Shown one piece after another: positions 15,012 to 23,811 of a DNA stretch of 34,210 bases. The stretch covers positions 1 to 34,210 of the forward strand of contig JBNKLG010000025.1 in the NCBI GenBank assembly GCA_050292235.1. The letters run 5' to 3'. The position numbers and the translations under genes were made by a program. This DNA comes from JBNKLG01 sp050292235. Lineage in GTDB: Bacteria > Pseudomonadota > Gammaproteobacteria > Chromatiales > Chromatiaceae. Numbering within the stretch: position 1 is the stretch's first letter; the number at the start of each line of letters is the position of its first letter. Under the pieces are notes generated by a model. That model had not been told where the DNA came from. It saw only the letters and a program-made list of their open reading frames with translations, and did no database searches.

Positions 15012-17183
15012 ATGACCGAGGCCGCATCCAAACCGCCTGAGCCGCAGGAGACCAGTGGTCACCGCCTGCTGATCAGCGACCTCTGTGATTATCTGGAGTC
15101 CTACCTCAGCCGGGAGCAGATCCGCGAGATCTATCGCGCCTATCTGTTCTCGGCTGAGGCGCATCAGAACCAGTCCCGCCTCAGTGGAGAGCCCTACATC
15201 TACCACCCCATTGCGGTAACCCGCATTCTGGCGGGCATGCATATGGATCAGGCCTGTCTCATGGCCGCCATTCTGCACGATGTCATTGAGGACACCGGCA
15301 TCAGCAAGGAGGCACTGGCCAACGAATTCAGCGAGGAGGTGGCCGAGCTGGTTGATGGGGTCAGCAAGCTGACGCTGATGGACTTTCAGACCAAGGCGGA
15401 GGCCCAGGCCGCCAATATGCGCAAGATGCTGTTGGCGGTGGCCAAAGACATCCGCGTCATCATCATCAAACTGGCTGACCGGCTGCACAACATGCGCACC
15501 CTGGGGGCCATGCGCCCCGACAAGCGTCGCCGTATCGCCAAAGAGACCCTGGATATCTATGCCCCCATCGCCAACCGTTTCGGCATCAACAATATCCGGC
15601 TGGAACTGGAACAGCTCAGCTTTGCCGCCCACTGGCCGCTGAGATACCGGGTCATCAACAACCGTCTGAAACGCATCCGGGGCAATCGGCGGGAGATCCT
15701 GGTGCATGTGGAAGACGCCATCAGGCTTCGGCTTGAGCAGGAAGGCATCGCCTGCCAAATCAGCGGCCGGGAGAAGCACCCCTACAGCATCTATCGCAAG
15801 ATGCGCGATAAGCACCGCTCCATTAACGAACTGGCCGATGTCTTTGCCTTTCGCATCGTCGTCGATACCATGGATACCTGCTACCGCGTTCTGGGCGTGG
15901 TACACAGTCTCTACAAGCCAAAGCCGGGCTGTTTCAAGGATTACATCGCCATTCCCAAGGCCAATGGCTACCAGTCCCTGCACAGCATTCTCGTCGGCCC
16001 CAATGGGTTGCCCATCGAAATCCAGATCCGCACCACCGACATGCACCAGCTGTCAGAAAGCGGTATCGCCGCCCACTGGCAGTACAAAACCAATTCTGAC
16101 GAGCGCAACCCCCTGCCCAAGGGGGCTTCAGACTGGCTCACCAGCCTGCTGGAGATGCAAAACGGACCGGGAGATTCCACGGAGTTCCTTGAGCACGTCA
16201 AGATCGATCTTTTTCCCGATGAGGTCTATGTCTTCACCCCCAAAGGGGAGATCAAGGTGCTTCCCCGAGGGGCCACCGTCATCGATTTTGCCTACGCCGT
16301 TCACACCGGCATCGGTCACCGTACTGTCGCTGCCCGGGTAGATCATCGTCTTGCCCCACTGCGTACCCGTCTCAACAATGGCCAAACCGTTGAGATCATC
16401 ACCAAAGAAGACGCCACCCCCAAACCAGCCTGGCTGAATTTCGTGGTCACCGGCAAGGCCCGCGCCCACATCCGCAGCTATCTGCGTCAGATCAAAGAGC
16501 GCGAAGCGGTGGAGCTGGGCGAACGTCTGTTGGAAAAAGAGCTGAATGCCTATCAGAGCACCCTGGATCAAATCGACCCCAAGGTTCTGCAATCGGTGCT
16601 GGAAGAGTGGCAACTGGCATCCCAATCCGAGTTGCTGGCCGAGATTGCCCTGGGAAACCGGATGCCGCTGCTGGTTGCCCAACGGCTGCTCGACCAGGCC
16701 GGGAACCCCCTGCCTGAAGCCGACCACCGCGATCACAACGCCGACCCTCTGGCCATCCGTGGTACCGAAGGCATGGTGGTGAGCTACGCCAAATGCTGTC
16801 GACCCATTCCCGGTGATGCCATCACCGCCGTCTTCAATCCTGGCAAAGGGATGGTGGTTCATCGTCAGGAGTGCCCCAATCTTAACCTCAACCGCACCCG
16901 GGAATCCTGGCTGGAGCTGGACTGGGCCGAGGAGATCGGCACCGATTTCTCCGCCAGCATCCGGGTCTCGGTCGGCAATCAGCGCGGTGTGCTGGCCACA
17001 GTGGCCGCCGCCATTGCAGAAATGGGTTCCAACATCGACAATGTGGGCCTGGATGAGCGTGATGGTCTCACCTCCACGCTGACCTTCGTCATCGAGACCC
17101 GTGGCCGCAAGCACCTGGCGGACATCATGCGTCGCGTCCGCGCCATCCCGGAGGTCATTCGCCTCCATCGAACCCTGGGCTAA
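15012..17183 (+). CDS. spoT: Bifunctional (p)ppGpp synthetase/hydrolase
   Basis: RelA/SpoT homologue of 723 residues. The N-terminal HD hydrolase domain is intact, with H65, the HD pair H89-D90 and E93-D94 in LHDVIEDT, so the protein should degrade (p)ppGpp. The synthetase domain follows, with GREKHPYSIYRKM near 245. The TGS domain is around 390-450 (VYVFTPKGEIKVLP) and a C-terminal ACT domain occupies the last 75 residues. The intact HD site and position after rpoZ identify SpoT rather than RelA. Whether its synthetase is active cannot be told by eye. There is no clear ribosome site. Confidence 0.96.
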   Translation: MTEAASKPPEPQETSGHRLLISDLCDYLESYLSREQIREIYRAYLFSAEAHQNQSRLSGEPYIYHPIAVTRILAGMHMDQACLMAAILHDVIEDTGISKEALANEFSEEVAELVDGVSKLTLMDFQTKAEAQAANMRKMLLAVAKDIRVIIIKLADRLHNMRTLGAMRPDKRRRIAKETLDIYAPIANRFGINNIRLELEQLSFAAHWPLRYRVINNRLKRIRGNRREILVHVEDAIRLRLEQEGIACQISGREKHPYSIYRKMRDKHRSINELADVFAFRIVVDTMDTCYRVLGVVHSLYKPKPGCFKDYIAIPKANGYQSLHSILVGPNGLPIEIQIRTTDMHQLSESGIAAHWQYKTNSDERNPLPKGASDWLTSLLEMQNGPGDSTEFLEHVKIDLFPDEVYVFTPKGEIKVLPRGATVIDFAYAVHTGIGHRTVAARVDHRLAPLRTRLNNGQTVEIITKEDATPKPAWLNFVVTGKARAHIRSYLRQIKEREAVELGERLLEKELNAYQSTLDQIDPKVLQSVLEEWQLASQSELLAEIALGNRMPLLVAQRLLDQAGNPLPEADHRDHNADPLAIRGTEGMVVSYAKCCRPIPGDAITAVFNPGKGMVVHRQECPNLNLNRTRESWLELDWAEEIGTDFSASIRVSVGNQRGVLATVAAAIAEMGSNIDNVGLDERDGLTSTLTFVIETRGRKHLADIMRRVRAIPEVIRLHRTLG

Positions 17184-17205
17184 CCGTCAACATCAAGGAG
17201 TTGCT

Positions 17206-17595
17206 GTGAAACGAGAGATCATCCAAACCGACAAGGCACCCCAGGCCATCGGTACCTATTCCCAAGCCGTGCGTTGTGGCAGTACCCTCTACCTATCCGG
17301 CCAGATTCCTTTGGACCCCAGCACCATGGAATTGGTCGAAGGTGATATCAAGGCTCAAATCCGACGTGTGTTTGACAATCTCTCTGCTGTCGCCGAAGCG
17401 GGAGGTGGTTCCCTGGCTGACGTGGCCAAACTCAACGTCTTTTTGACCGATCTCGGACACTTTCCCATCGTCAACGAAATCATGGCCGAGTACTTTCAAC
17501 AGCCCTATCCGGCAAGGGCCGCCATCGGCGTGGCCGCCCTGCCGAAGGGGGCCGCTGTAGAGATGGATGGCATGATGGAGCTGGCAGGAGACTAA
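17206..17595 (+). CDS. ridA: RidA family enamine/imine deaminase
   Basis: RidA/YjgF/UK114 family protein of 129 residues, normally a trimer, which removes reactive 2-aminoacrylate and related enamines made by PLP enzymes. Family features are the APQAIGTYSQAV start near residue 10, YLSGQIPLDP near 31, NVFLTDLGHFPIVNEIMAEYF in the middle, and PARAAIGVAALPKGAAVEMD at the end, which includes the substrate-binding Arg and Glu. The GTG start follows an AAGGAG site. It directly follows spoT, a common arrangement, and overlaps the convergent yjbQ by 4 nt. Confidence 0.95.
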   Translation: MKREIIQTDKAPQAIGTYSQAVRCGSTLYLSGQIPLDPSTMELVEGDIKAQIRRVFDNLSAVAEAGGGSLADVAKLNVFLTDLGHFPIVNEIMAEYFQQPYPARAAIGVAALPKGAAVEMDGMMELAGD

Positions 17596-18005
17596 TCCCA
17601 AACGGTGACGATCACCCGCCGACGCTGTGGCTTGGTTCGGTGCTCGTAGAGGTAAATACCCTGCCAAGCCCCCAGTGCCAGCTGACCATCCAGCACTGGA
17701 AGCGTCATATCGACCTGGGTCAAAATTGTGCGGGCATGGGCAGACATGTCATCCGGCCCTTCCTGACGATGACGATAGGCATGGTGATCATCCGGTGCCA
17801 GTCGCCGCAGGATGGTTTCCATATCGGCAAGCACATCGGGGTCGGCGTTTTCACACAGAATCAGGGACGCACTGGTATGTTGCAAAAACAGATGACAAAG
17901 CCCCTGCCTGATGCCGGAGGTTTCAACCAGGTTTATCACCTGCTCCGACAGTGAATAGGTCTTTCTCCCATGAGACTCCACCAATATGTAATCTCGAAAC
18001 AGCAT
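17592..18005 (-). CDS. yjbQ: YjbQ family protein
   Basis: Protein of 137 residues of the YjbQ/UPF0047 family, a small cytoplasmic barrel; E. coli YjbQ has weak thiamine-phosphate synthase activity, and the physiological role is unclear. Conserved blocks are LFLQHTSASLILCENADP, DDMSAHARTILT and the C-terminal GAWQGIYLYEHR, which holds conserved metal-site residues. The ATG at 18005 is chosen because GAGG lies 6 nt upstream and the length fits; an in-frame ATG 90 nt upstream would overlap recG. It is head-to-head with recG, only 30 bp apart. Confidence 0.9.
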   Translation of the reverse strand: MLFRDYILVESHGRKTYSLSEQVINLVETSGIRQGLCHLFLQHTSASLILCENADPDVLADMETILRRLAPDDHHAYRHRQEGPDDMSAHARTILTQVDMTLPVLDGQLALGAWQGIYLYEHRTKPQRRRVIVTVWD

Positions 18006-18035
18006 CTCCAACCTCGTTATTACTGATATCAACCC

Positions 18036-20117
18036 ATGCCTGCAGAACTTAGCCCATTGACCACCCTCAAGGGGGTCGGTCCCAAAACCCGGCAACGGCT
18101 AGCCAAGCTGGGCATTCATTGGGTTCAGGATATTCTTTTTCATCTACCCCTAAGATACGAAAACCGAACTCGCCAAATCCCCATTGGCAGCCTGCAACCG
18201 GGCAACCGCGCCCTGATTGAGGGCAGGGTGGAACTGGCCCAGATCAAACTGGGTCGGCGTCGCTCTCTGCTGGTGCGCATCGCCGATGGCAGCGGTGCCT
18301 TACTGCTGCGGTTTTTTCACTTCAGCAAGAGCCAGCAACAAACCCTGGCTCCCGGTATACGCCTCCGCTGCTTCGGTGAGGTACGCAGTGGCCCCGCCTG
18401 CTTAGAAATGATACATCCGGAATACCGTTTCGCCAGTGAACAGACGGAAGCTGATGACGATGATCAACTGACGCCCATTTATCCCACCACCGAAGGCATG
18501 CATCAACTGAGCTGGCGTGACCTGAGCAGCAAAGCCTTACAGCAGTTGCAGTCGGGCCAGTTGGCTTTGGATGAGCTACTGCCGGAGGCGATACGCCAGG
18601 AACAGGGGTTCTGTGACCTCACCACCGCGCTGCAGTTGATCCACCGCCCACCGGCCGATACCAATCTCGTTTTGTTGGAAGAGAACCAGCATCCGGCCCG
18701 GCAGCGTCTGGTTTTCGAAGAACTTCTGGCCCACCAGATTTCGCTACGCCAATTACGTGAAAGACAGCGCCAGCACGCCGCCCTGCCGCTGACGGGGAAC
18801 GGCCCCCTGCGCCAGCGATTTTTAAACGGCCTGCCCTTCCAACTGACGGGCGCCCAACAACGGGTTGCGGCGGAGATCGCCCGAGACCTGCGACAGTCCC
18901 ACCCCATGCTGCGCCTGGTTCAGGGCGATGTCGGCTCCGGCAAAACCCTGGTTGCTGCTCTGGCCGCGCTGGAGGCTCTGGACGTAGGTCATCAGGTCGC
19001 CCTCATGGCCCCGACTGAACTGCTGGCCGAACAGCATGGGAATAATTTTCGCCAATGGTTTGAGCCCCTGGGTATCCGCTGTGCCCTGCTATCCAGCCGT
19101 ATCAAAGGAGCCGAACGAACAAAACTGCTGACCGCCCTGGCCGAAGGAGAATACGGGCTGGTCATCGGCACCCACGCCCTCTTCCAGACCGATGTTCAGT
19201 TTCAGCGACTGGCTCTGGTGATCATCGACGAGCAACACCGCTTCGGGGTCCATCAACGACTGGCCTTGCACGACAAGGGTAGCGAAGGCCATCTGGTACC
19301 CCACCAACTGGTCATGACCGCCACCCCCATTCCGCGCACGCTGGCCATGTCCAACTATGCCGATCTGGACCTCTCCACCATCGATGAACTGCCCCCAGGC
19401 CGCACCCCGGTCACCACCCGGGCGCTGCCCGACAGTCGCCGTGACGAGGTCATTGAACGCGTGGCCCAGGCCTGTCTGAATGGCCGCCAGGCCTATTGGG
19501 TCTGCACCCTGATTGAGGAGTCCGAATCACTGCAATGCCAGGCAGCGGAAAATACCGCCAATGAGCTTCGGGCGCTTTTACCCACTTTGCAAATAGGCCT
19601 TGTCCATGGACGTCTCAAGCCCGCCGAAAAACAGGCGGTCATGGAAGCCTTCAAACAAGGCAGGTTACAGCTGTTGGTGGCCACCACCGTCATCGAAGTA
19701 GGGGTCGATGTGCCCAACGCCAGCCTCATGATCATCGAAAACCCGGAGCGCCTGGGGCTGGCCCAGTTACATCAATTGCGAGGTCGGGTGGGGCGTGGCA
19801 GCCGGGAAAGCCATTGCCTGTTGCTCTACCACGCCCCGCTGAGCGACAGTGGACGACAACGCCTGGCGGTCATGCGCGAAACCAATGACGGTTTTTTACT
19901 GGCCCAGCGCGACCTGGAGCTACGCGGCCCTGGCGAAGTGCTCGGCACCCGCCAGACCGGCGACATACTGCTACGCATTGCAGACCTGGAGAACGACCAG
20001 CATTGGCTGCCCAAACTTCAGCCCATTGCGGATCAGATGCTGCACCAGCACCCCGATCAGGCCAAGGCACTGGTGCAACGCTGGGTCGGCGAGCGGGTTC
20101 AGTTTGGCCGCGTCTGA
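18036..20117 (+). CDS. recG: ATP-dependent DNA helicase RecG
   Basis: RecG branch-migration helicase of 693 residues, the usual length. The N-terminal wedge domain opens with LTTLKGVGPKTRQRLAKLGI. Walker A GDVGSGKT is near 298, the DEQH box (IIDEQHRFGV) near 397, TATPIPRTLAMS near 426, and motif VI QLRGRVGRG near 580. The C-terminus carries the FLLAQRDLELRGPGEVLGTRQ segment with the conserved RecG-specific TRG-type hairpin. It rescues stalled forks and processes Holliday-type junctions. It ends the gmk-rpoZ-spoT-ridA region as in E. coli (there with trmH in place of ridA). Confidence 0.96.
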   Translation: MPAELSPLTTLKGVGPKTRQRLAKLGIHWVQDILFHLPLRYENRTRQIPIGSLQPGNRALIEGRVELAQIKLGRRRSLLVRIADGSGALLLRFFHFSKSQQQTLAPGIRLRCFGEVRSGPACLEMIHPEYRFASEQTEADDDDQLTPIYPTTEGMHQLSWRDLSSKALQQLQSGQLALDELLPEAIRQEQGFCDLTTALQLIHRPPADTNLVLLEENQHPARQRLVFEELLAHQISLRQLRERQRQHAALPLTGNGPLRQRFLNGLPFQLTGAQQRVAAEIARDLRQSHPMLRLVQGDVGSGKTLVAALAALEALDVGHQVALMAPTELLAEQHGNNFRQWFEPLGIRCALLSSRIKGAERTKLLTALAEGEYGLVIGTHALFQTDVQFQRLALVIIDEQHRFGVHQRLALHDKGSEGHLVPHQLVMTATPIPRTLAMSNYADLDLSTIDELPPGRTPVTTRALPDSRRDEVIERVAQACLNGRQAYWVCTLIEESESLQCQAAENTANELRALLPTLQIGLVHGRLKPAEKQAVMEAFKQGRLQLLVATTVIEVGVDVPNASLMIIENPERLGLAQLHQLRGRVGRGSRESHCLLLYHAPLSDSGRQRLAVMRETNDGFLLAQRDLELRGPGEVLGTRQTGDILLRIADLENDQHWLPKLQPIADQMLHQHPDQAKALVQRWVGERVQFGRV

Positions 20118-20165
20118 GTTCCAAATGCCAAATGTCTCTCTGGCACCATACCGGCCTATGCGACA

Positions 20166-20735
20166 ATGGGCAGAATGAAATCCCGAGCCATCTCCTCAAC
20201 ACAGCGACGAGAGCCCCGCTGGTTACCGGCCTGTCGATCTTTACAGCCCCGGCCCTCAGCAAAGACGCAGGCCTGGCTGGAAGACCGGGGCTCCCTCACC
20301 CGACGGCTGCAACAGACCTGCGGCTTGGGTTTTCGCGTGCGCTTATTGCACCTGGACCAAGCCCGGCCCCTGCGCTCCGAAGCCGACTGGTTGGGTTGTC
20401 GCCCTGATCGCCTTGCCCTCACCCGTGAGGTCTCTTTGGAGTGTTGCGACAAACCCTGGGTTTTCGCCCGCACCCTCATCAACAGCCTGGACGGCCCGGC
20501 CTTACAGCTTAAACACCTGGGCAATCGGCCTCTGGGCGCCTTGCTCTTTGCCGACCCTTCGGCCAAACGCGTCGGCATGACCTTTGCCCGCCTGCGCCCG
20601 GGGCACCATCTCTACGAATCTGCGGCCACCATCTGCAGCCAGCGACCCGAACAATTCTGGGCTCGCCGCACCCTGTTTCGCTTTGCTGACAAGCCCTTGG
20701 TGATCAGCGAAATCTTTTTAACCGAGTTGCCATGA
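20166..20735 (+). CDS. ubiC: Chorismate lyase
   Basis: Chorismate pyruvate-lyase of 189 residues, making 4-hydroxybenzoate, the first step of ubiquinone synthesis. The UbiC fold is shown by W-L-D-R-GSLTRRL near 38, REVSLECCDKPWVFARTLI near 87 with the substrate Arg, LGNRPLGALLF near 119, and the C-terminal PLVISEIFL with the conserved Glu. It is a little longer than E. coli UbiC because of an Arg-rich N-terminus; the real start may be the ATG at 20175. The stop overlaps ubiA by 4 nt. Confidence 0.92.
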   Translation: MGRMKSRAISSTQRREPRWLPACRSLQPRPSAKTQAWLEDRGSLTRRLQQTCGLGFRVRLLHLDQARPLRSEADWLGCRPDRLALTREVSLECCDKPWVFARTLINSLDGPALQLKHLGNRPLGALLFADPSAKRVGMTFARLRPGHHLYESAATICSQRPEQFWARRTLFRFADKPLVISEIFLTELP

Positions 20736-21637
20736 GCCAAAAGAGCACCAAACTCTCCCAGCCCCTCGGCCCGACGCCACCCCACTGGCGCGAACGTCTT
20801 TCCGCCTACGCCGCGCTGATCCGGCTGAATCGCCCCATCGGCACCTATCTGCTGCTTTGGCCTTCGCTCTGGGCGCTCTGGATAGCAGACCGGGGCCAGC
20901 CAGCCTGGCACATTGTGCTGATCTTTTCCCTTGGCGCCTTTCTCATGCGTTCCGCCGGCTGTGCCATCAATGACTTCGCTGATCGCCATATCGACGGCCA
21001 TGTCGACCGCACCAAAGAACGACCGCTGGCCACCGGGCAGGTCACTGCCCGCGAGGCCCTGGTGGTCTTTGCCAGCTTGAGTCTCATGGCATTCGTCCTG
21101 GTGCTGTTTCTTAACCTCACCACCCTGCTCCTGTCCTTTGTCGCTGTCCTCCTGGCGGCCATCTATCCTTTCATGAAGCGCCATACCCACCTGCCACAGC
21201 TGGTGTTAGGCATGGCCTTCGGTTGGGCGGTACCCATGGCCTTTACCGCCACCCAGGGCGAGGTGCCCCTGCTAGGCTGGCAACTCTACCTGGCCGCCGT
21301 CATCTGGGCGATGATCTACGATACCCAATACGCCATGGTGGATCGGCTCGACGATCTCAGGATCGGCGTAAAGTCCAGTGCCATTCTCTTTGGGCGACAG
21401 GACCGCCTGATCATCGGCCTGCTCCAGGCGTTGATGCTGGGACTCTTGATCGCAGTCGGTCTGGGGGCAAAGCTGGGCGGCTTTTACTTTGTCGGCCTGG
21501 CCCTGGCCAGTCTCAGTGCCCTCTATCAACAATGGTTGATTCGGGAACGCCGGCCACAAGACTGCTTTAAAGCCTTCCTCAACAACAACACCCTTGGGAT
21601 GTTGGTGTTTATTGGCCTTTTTCTGGATTATCTCTGA
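20732..21637 (+). CDS. ubiA: 4-hydroxybenzoate polyprenyltransferase
   Basis: Integral membrane prenyltransferase of 301 residues that attaches the polyprenyl tail to 4-hydroxybenzoate. Two aspartate-rich motifs mark the family: NDFADRHIDGHVDRT at 80-94 and YDTQYAMVDRLDDLRIG near 195. There are about eight to nine membrane helices. The gene is translationally coupled to ubiC, and together they commit chorismate to ubiquinone. The next gene starts directly after the stop. Confidence 0.96.
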   Translation: MSQKSTKLSQPLGPTPPHWRERLSAYAALIRLNRPIGTYLLLWPSLWALWIADRGQPAWHIVLIFSLGAFLMRSAGCAINDFADRHIDGHVDRTKERPLATGQVTAREALVVFASLSLMAFVLVLFLNLTTLLLSFVAVLLAAIYPFMKRHTHLPQLVLGMAFGWAVPMAFTATQGEVPLLGWQLYLAAVIWAMIYDTQYAMVDRLDDLRIGVKSSAILFGRQDRLIIGLLQALMLGLLIAVGLGAKLGGFYFVGLALASLSALYQQWLIRERRPQDCFKAFLNNNTLGMLVFIGLFLDYL

Positions 21638-22261
21638 ATGTCTCGCCGCTGGCTTTTCTCCCTGATCTTACTCGCTCTTCTGGCCCTTTCCGCCTACCTG
21701 CTGTGGCCTCTCACCCAATCTCCGAAAACAGCAAATACCAACAGCCATCTGGCAGGCTGGGAACTTTTACCAGACCAGAAACCTGATTCAGACGGGGACG
21801 GTTTTGAAGAGGTTACCTGGGAAGCCTTAATGCCCCCTGACTTCAATCCAGATAAGTTATTCGAAAAATACGATGTCAATGAGCTGGCAGATGATGACCC
21901 TCAAGCTATTGAGATCATGAAGGAACTCAAGGCAACCTGGAAGACAGCGCCTGTCGTGACATCTTTGGACGGACGCAAACTCAAGCTGCCCGGTTTTATC
22001 ATTCCCCTGGAAACCGAAGGGGAAAGACTGACGGCCTTCTTTCTGGTGCCCTACTTTGGCGCCTGCATCCATGTACCCCCACCGCCCGCCAACCAAATGG
22101 TGTTTGTGCTCCTACCCGAGGGCGTCAACATGCCCAACGATGATTTTTATTCACCGGTCTGGGTCAGCGGCCAATTGAGTATCAAAAGTACCAGCAATGA
22201 GATGGGTGATGCGGGTTATCTACTCACTGCCAATCGGGTAGAACCCTATAAAGCGGAATGA
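21638..22261 (+). CDS. DUF3299 domain protein, membrane-anchored or exported
   Basis: Protein of 207 residues with a hydrophobic N-terminal segment (residues 4-24) acting as signal anchor or signal peptide, then a DUF3299 domain. The recognised core is KLPGFIIPLE, LTAFFLVPYFGACIHVPPPPANQMVFV near the middle. C-H-V-P-P-P-P is the most conserved patch and its Cys could bind a metal or thiol partner. Function is not known; it acts outside the inner membrane by topology. The ATG directly follows the ubiA stop, so it is in the ubi transcript. The stretch after it (22262-22363) holds a small CCCC/GGGG hairpin. Confidence 0.85.
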   Translation: MSRRWLFSLILLALLALSAYLLWPLTQSPKTANTNSHLAGWELLPDQKPDSDGDGFEEVTWEALMPPDFNPDKLFEKYDVNELADDDPQAIEIMKELKATWKTAPVVTSLDGRKLKLPGFIIPLETEGERLTAFFLVPYFGACIHVPPPPANQMVFVLLPEGVNMPNDDFYSPVWVSGQLSIKSTSNEMGDAGYLLTANRVEPYKAE

Positions 22262-22363
22262 TTTCCCGTGCAAAAAAAACCATCTGCACTATGATGCAGT
22301 AAAACCCCTGTAAGAAGGGGATGTTTAAGTTGCGGCTTTAATCTCACCACCGGAGTTAGTGAC

Positions 22364-22561
22364 ATGAAAATGCAGGACATCAAAGCCATCGCAGCCGACA
22401 TGGGCATCAAGGCTGGTCGCATCAAAAAGGCCGACCTGATTCGCGCCATCCAGGTCGAGGAGGGCAACTATGACTGCTTTGGCAGCGAACGTATCCAGAG
22501 TTGCGCCGAGCAGGGCTGTCTCTGGCGTGAAGATTGCGTTAAGGAATTCAACGACGCCTGA
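22364..22561 (+). CDS. Small SAP-domain, Cys-containing protein
   Basis: Protein of 65 residues. The first 35 fit a SAP motif (MQDIKAIAADMGIKAGRIKKADLIRAIQ), a helix-extended-helix fold usually associated with DNA binding. The second half is distinct, with four Cys (C38, C47, C52, C58) around GSERIQSC and GCLWREDC, suggesting metal or disulfide chemistry. An ACCGGAGT ribosome site precedes the ATG. Small SAP proteins of this type occur in several sulfur- and metal-cycling Proteobacteria. Function unknown. Confidence 0.75.
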   Translation: MKMQDIKAIAADMGIKAGRIKKADLIRAIQVEEGNYDCFGSERIQSCAEQGCLWREDCVKEFNDA

Positions 22562-22566
22562 TCACT

Positions 22567-22584
22567 GCCCGCCAGACGGCGGGC
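22567..22584 (+). terminator. Hairpin after SAP-domain gene
   Basis: A 7-bp all-GC stem (GCCCGCC with GGCGGGC, 4-nt loop) sits 6 nt after the SAP gene stop. The following sequence has only a short T-run about 9 nt later, so termination efficiency is uncertain. Confidence 0.55.
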
Positions 22585-22671
22585 CATCCCCTGTTTTCTC
22601 ACCATAATCACGCCTTCTCGCTGAGTCGGCGTTATGATGCAGTTGTGCCTACTGTTTGAGAATGACCCCCT

Positions 22672-23811
22672 TTGCCCCACCCGCTTGCGCTTTATGTCCA
22701 TTTCCCCTGGTGTCAGCAGAAATGTCCCTATTGTGATTTCAACTCCCATGCCCTGCCTCCTGAGACAGACCTGACCGTCTATATCCAAGCTTTGGAGCAG
22801 GACCTTGGCAGTCAGCTGACAAGGATTGCGGATGCACACATAGAAACAGTTTTTATCGGCGGAGGCACCCCCAGTCTGTTGCCTGCTGCTCTGGTTGAAA
22901 GGCTGTTAAACAGCATTGACCGCCTGGCAGGACTAGGGGGTTGCCAGGAAATCACCCTTGAGGCCAACCCCGGTACGCTCGACCTGATCCGTCTGCGTGA
23001 CTATCGCAGTACTGGTATCAACCGGCTATCCATGGGGATTCAGAGCCTGAACGACACCAGTCTGAGGGCTTTAGGGCGCATCCATAACCGGGCCACCGCA
23101 CTGCACAGTGCTGAGGATGCCCACCAGGCAGGTTTCGACAATCTCAATCTGGATCTGATGTTTGGCCTGCCGTGTCAATCGGTAGCCCAGGCCCTGGAAG
23201 ATCTGGATACCGCGCTCTCTCTGGTGCCAGCCCACCTCTCCTGGTATCAGTTGACCCTGGAGCCCAATACCCCCTTTCACCATCAGCCACCGACACTGCC
23301 GGAAGAGGAGTTGATCGACGAGATGCAACAGCAGGGCACCACCTTGCTGGAGGAGCAAGGGTATCGGCAATACGAGGTTTCTGCCTTTTCCCACCCGGGG
23401 GCCGAGTGCCGACACAATCTCAATTATTGGTCATTCGGGGATTATCTGGGCATCGGGGCGGGTGCACACGGCAAGATCCGACTGGCATCGGGCAAACAGC
23501 AGCGATATTGCAAGACCAGGGGGCCGGAACGCTATTTAGAAGCCCCAGAGGCAATGGCAAATAGCTGGATCCTCTCAGATCAAGAGCTGCCGATGGAATT
23601 CATGATGAATGCGCTGAGGCTGAAGCAGGGTTTTGACAACAGCCTTTTTGAGCGAGTGACTGGCCTATCCCTGACCCAGATTCAGCAGCCACTCGCCGAG
23701 GCTGAAGCCAAGGGCCTGCTACAGAGGAAGACGCACTGGCTACGCCCCACAGCGTTGGGCTACCGCTTCCTCAATGACCTCATCAACCTCTTTGCACCTG
23801 ACACCGATTAG
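22672..23811 (+). CDS. hemW: HemW, radical SAM heme chaperone
   Basis: Radical SAM protein of 379 residues. The cluster motif CQQKCPYC (C14, C18, C21) has the CxxxCxxC spacing and is followed by DFNSH; GGGTPSLLP near 63 and NPGTLD near 103 are also conserved. HemW inserts heme into respiratory targets and lacks coproporphyrinogen oxidase activity. The C-terminal HemN-like domain is present. The reading frame opens with TTG at 22672, a weak start. An ATG at 22662 one frame away would give the family's typical MTPFAP-PLALY start if one C were removed from 22680-22682, so a small indel at the 5' end is possible. The stop overlaps the convergent speE by 4 nt. Confidence 0.93.
   Translation: MPHPLALYVHFPWCQQKCPYCDFNSHALPPETDLTVYIQALEQDLGSQLTRIADAHIETVFIGGGTPSLLPAALVERLLNSIDRLAGLGGCQEITLEANPGTLDLIRLRDYRSTGINRLSMGIQSLNDTSLRALGRIHNRATALHSAEDAHQAGFDNLNLDLMFGLPCQSVAQALEDLDTALSLVPAHLSWYQLTLEPNTPFHHQPPTLPEEELIDEMQQQGTTLLEEQGYRQYEVSAFSHPGAECRHNLNYWSFGDYLGIGAGAHGKIRLASGKQQRYCKTRGPERYLEAPEAMANSWILSDQELPMEFMMNALRLKQGFDNSLFERVTGLSLTQIQQPLAEAEAKGLLQRKTHWLRPTALGYRFLNDLINLFAPDTD

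Noticed and set aside
13831..15027. 398-codon minus-strand frame over gmk and rpoZ
   Set aside because: It is antisense to two certain housekeeping genes.
14967..17168. Two long minus-strand frames opposite spoT
   Set aside because: They are antisense to an intact spoT with full domain structure; high GC keeps the opposite strand open.
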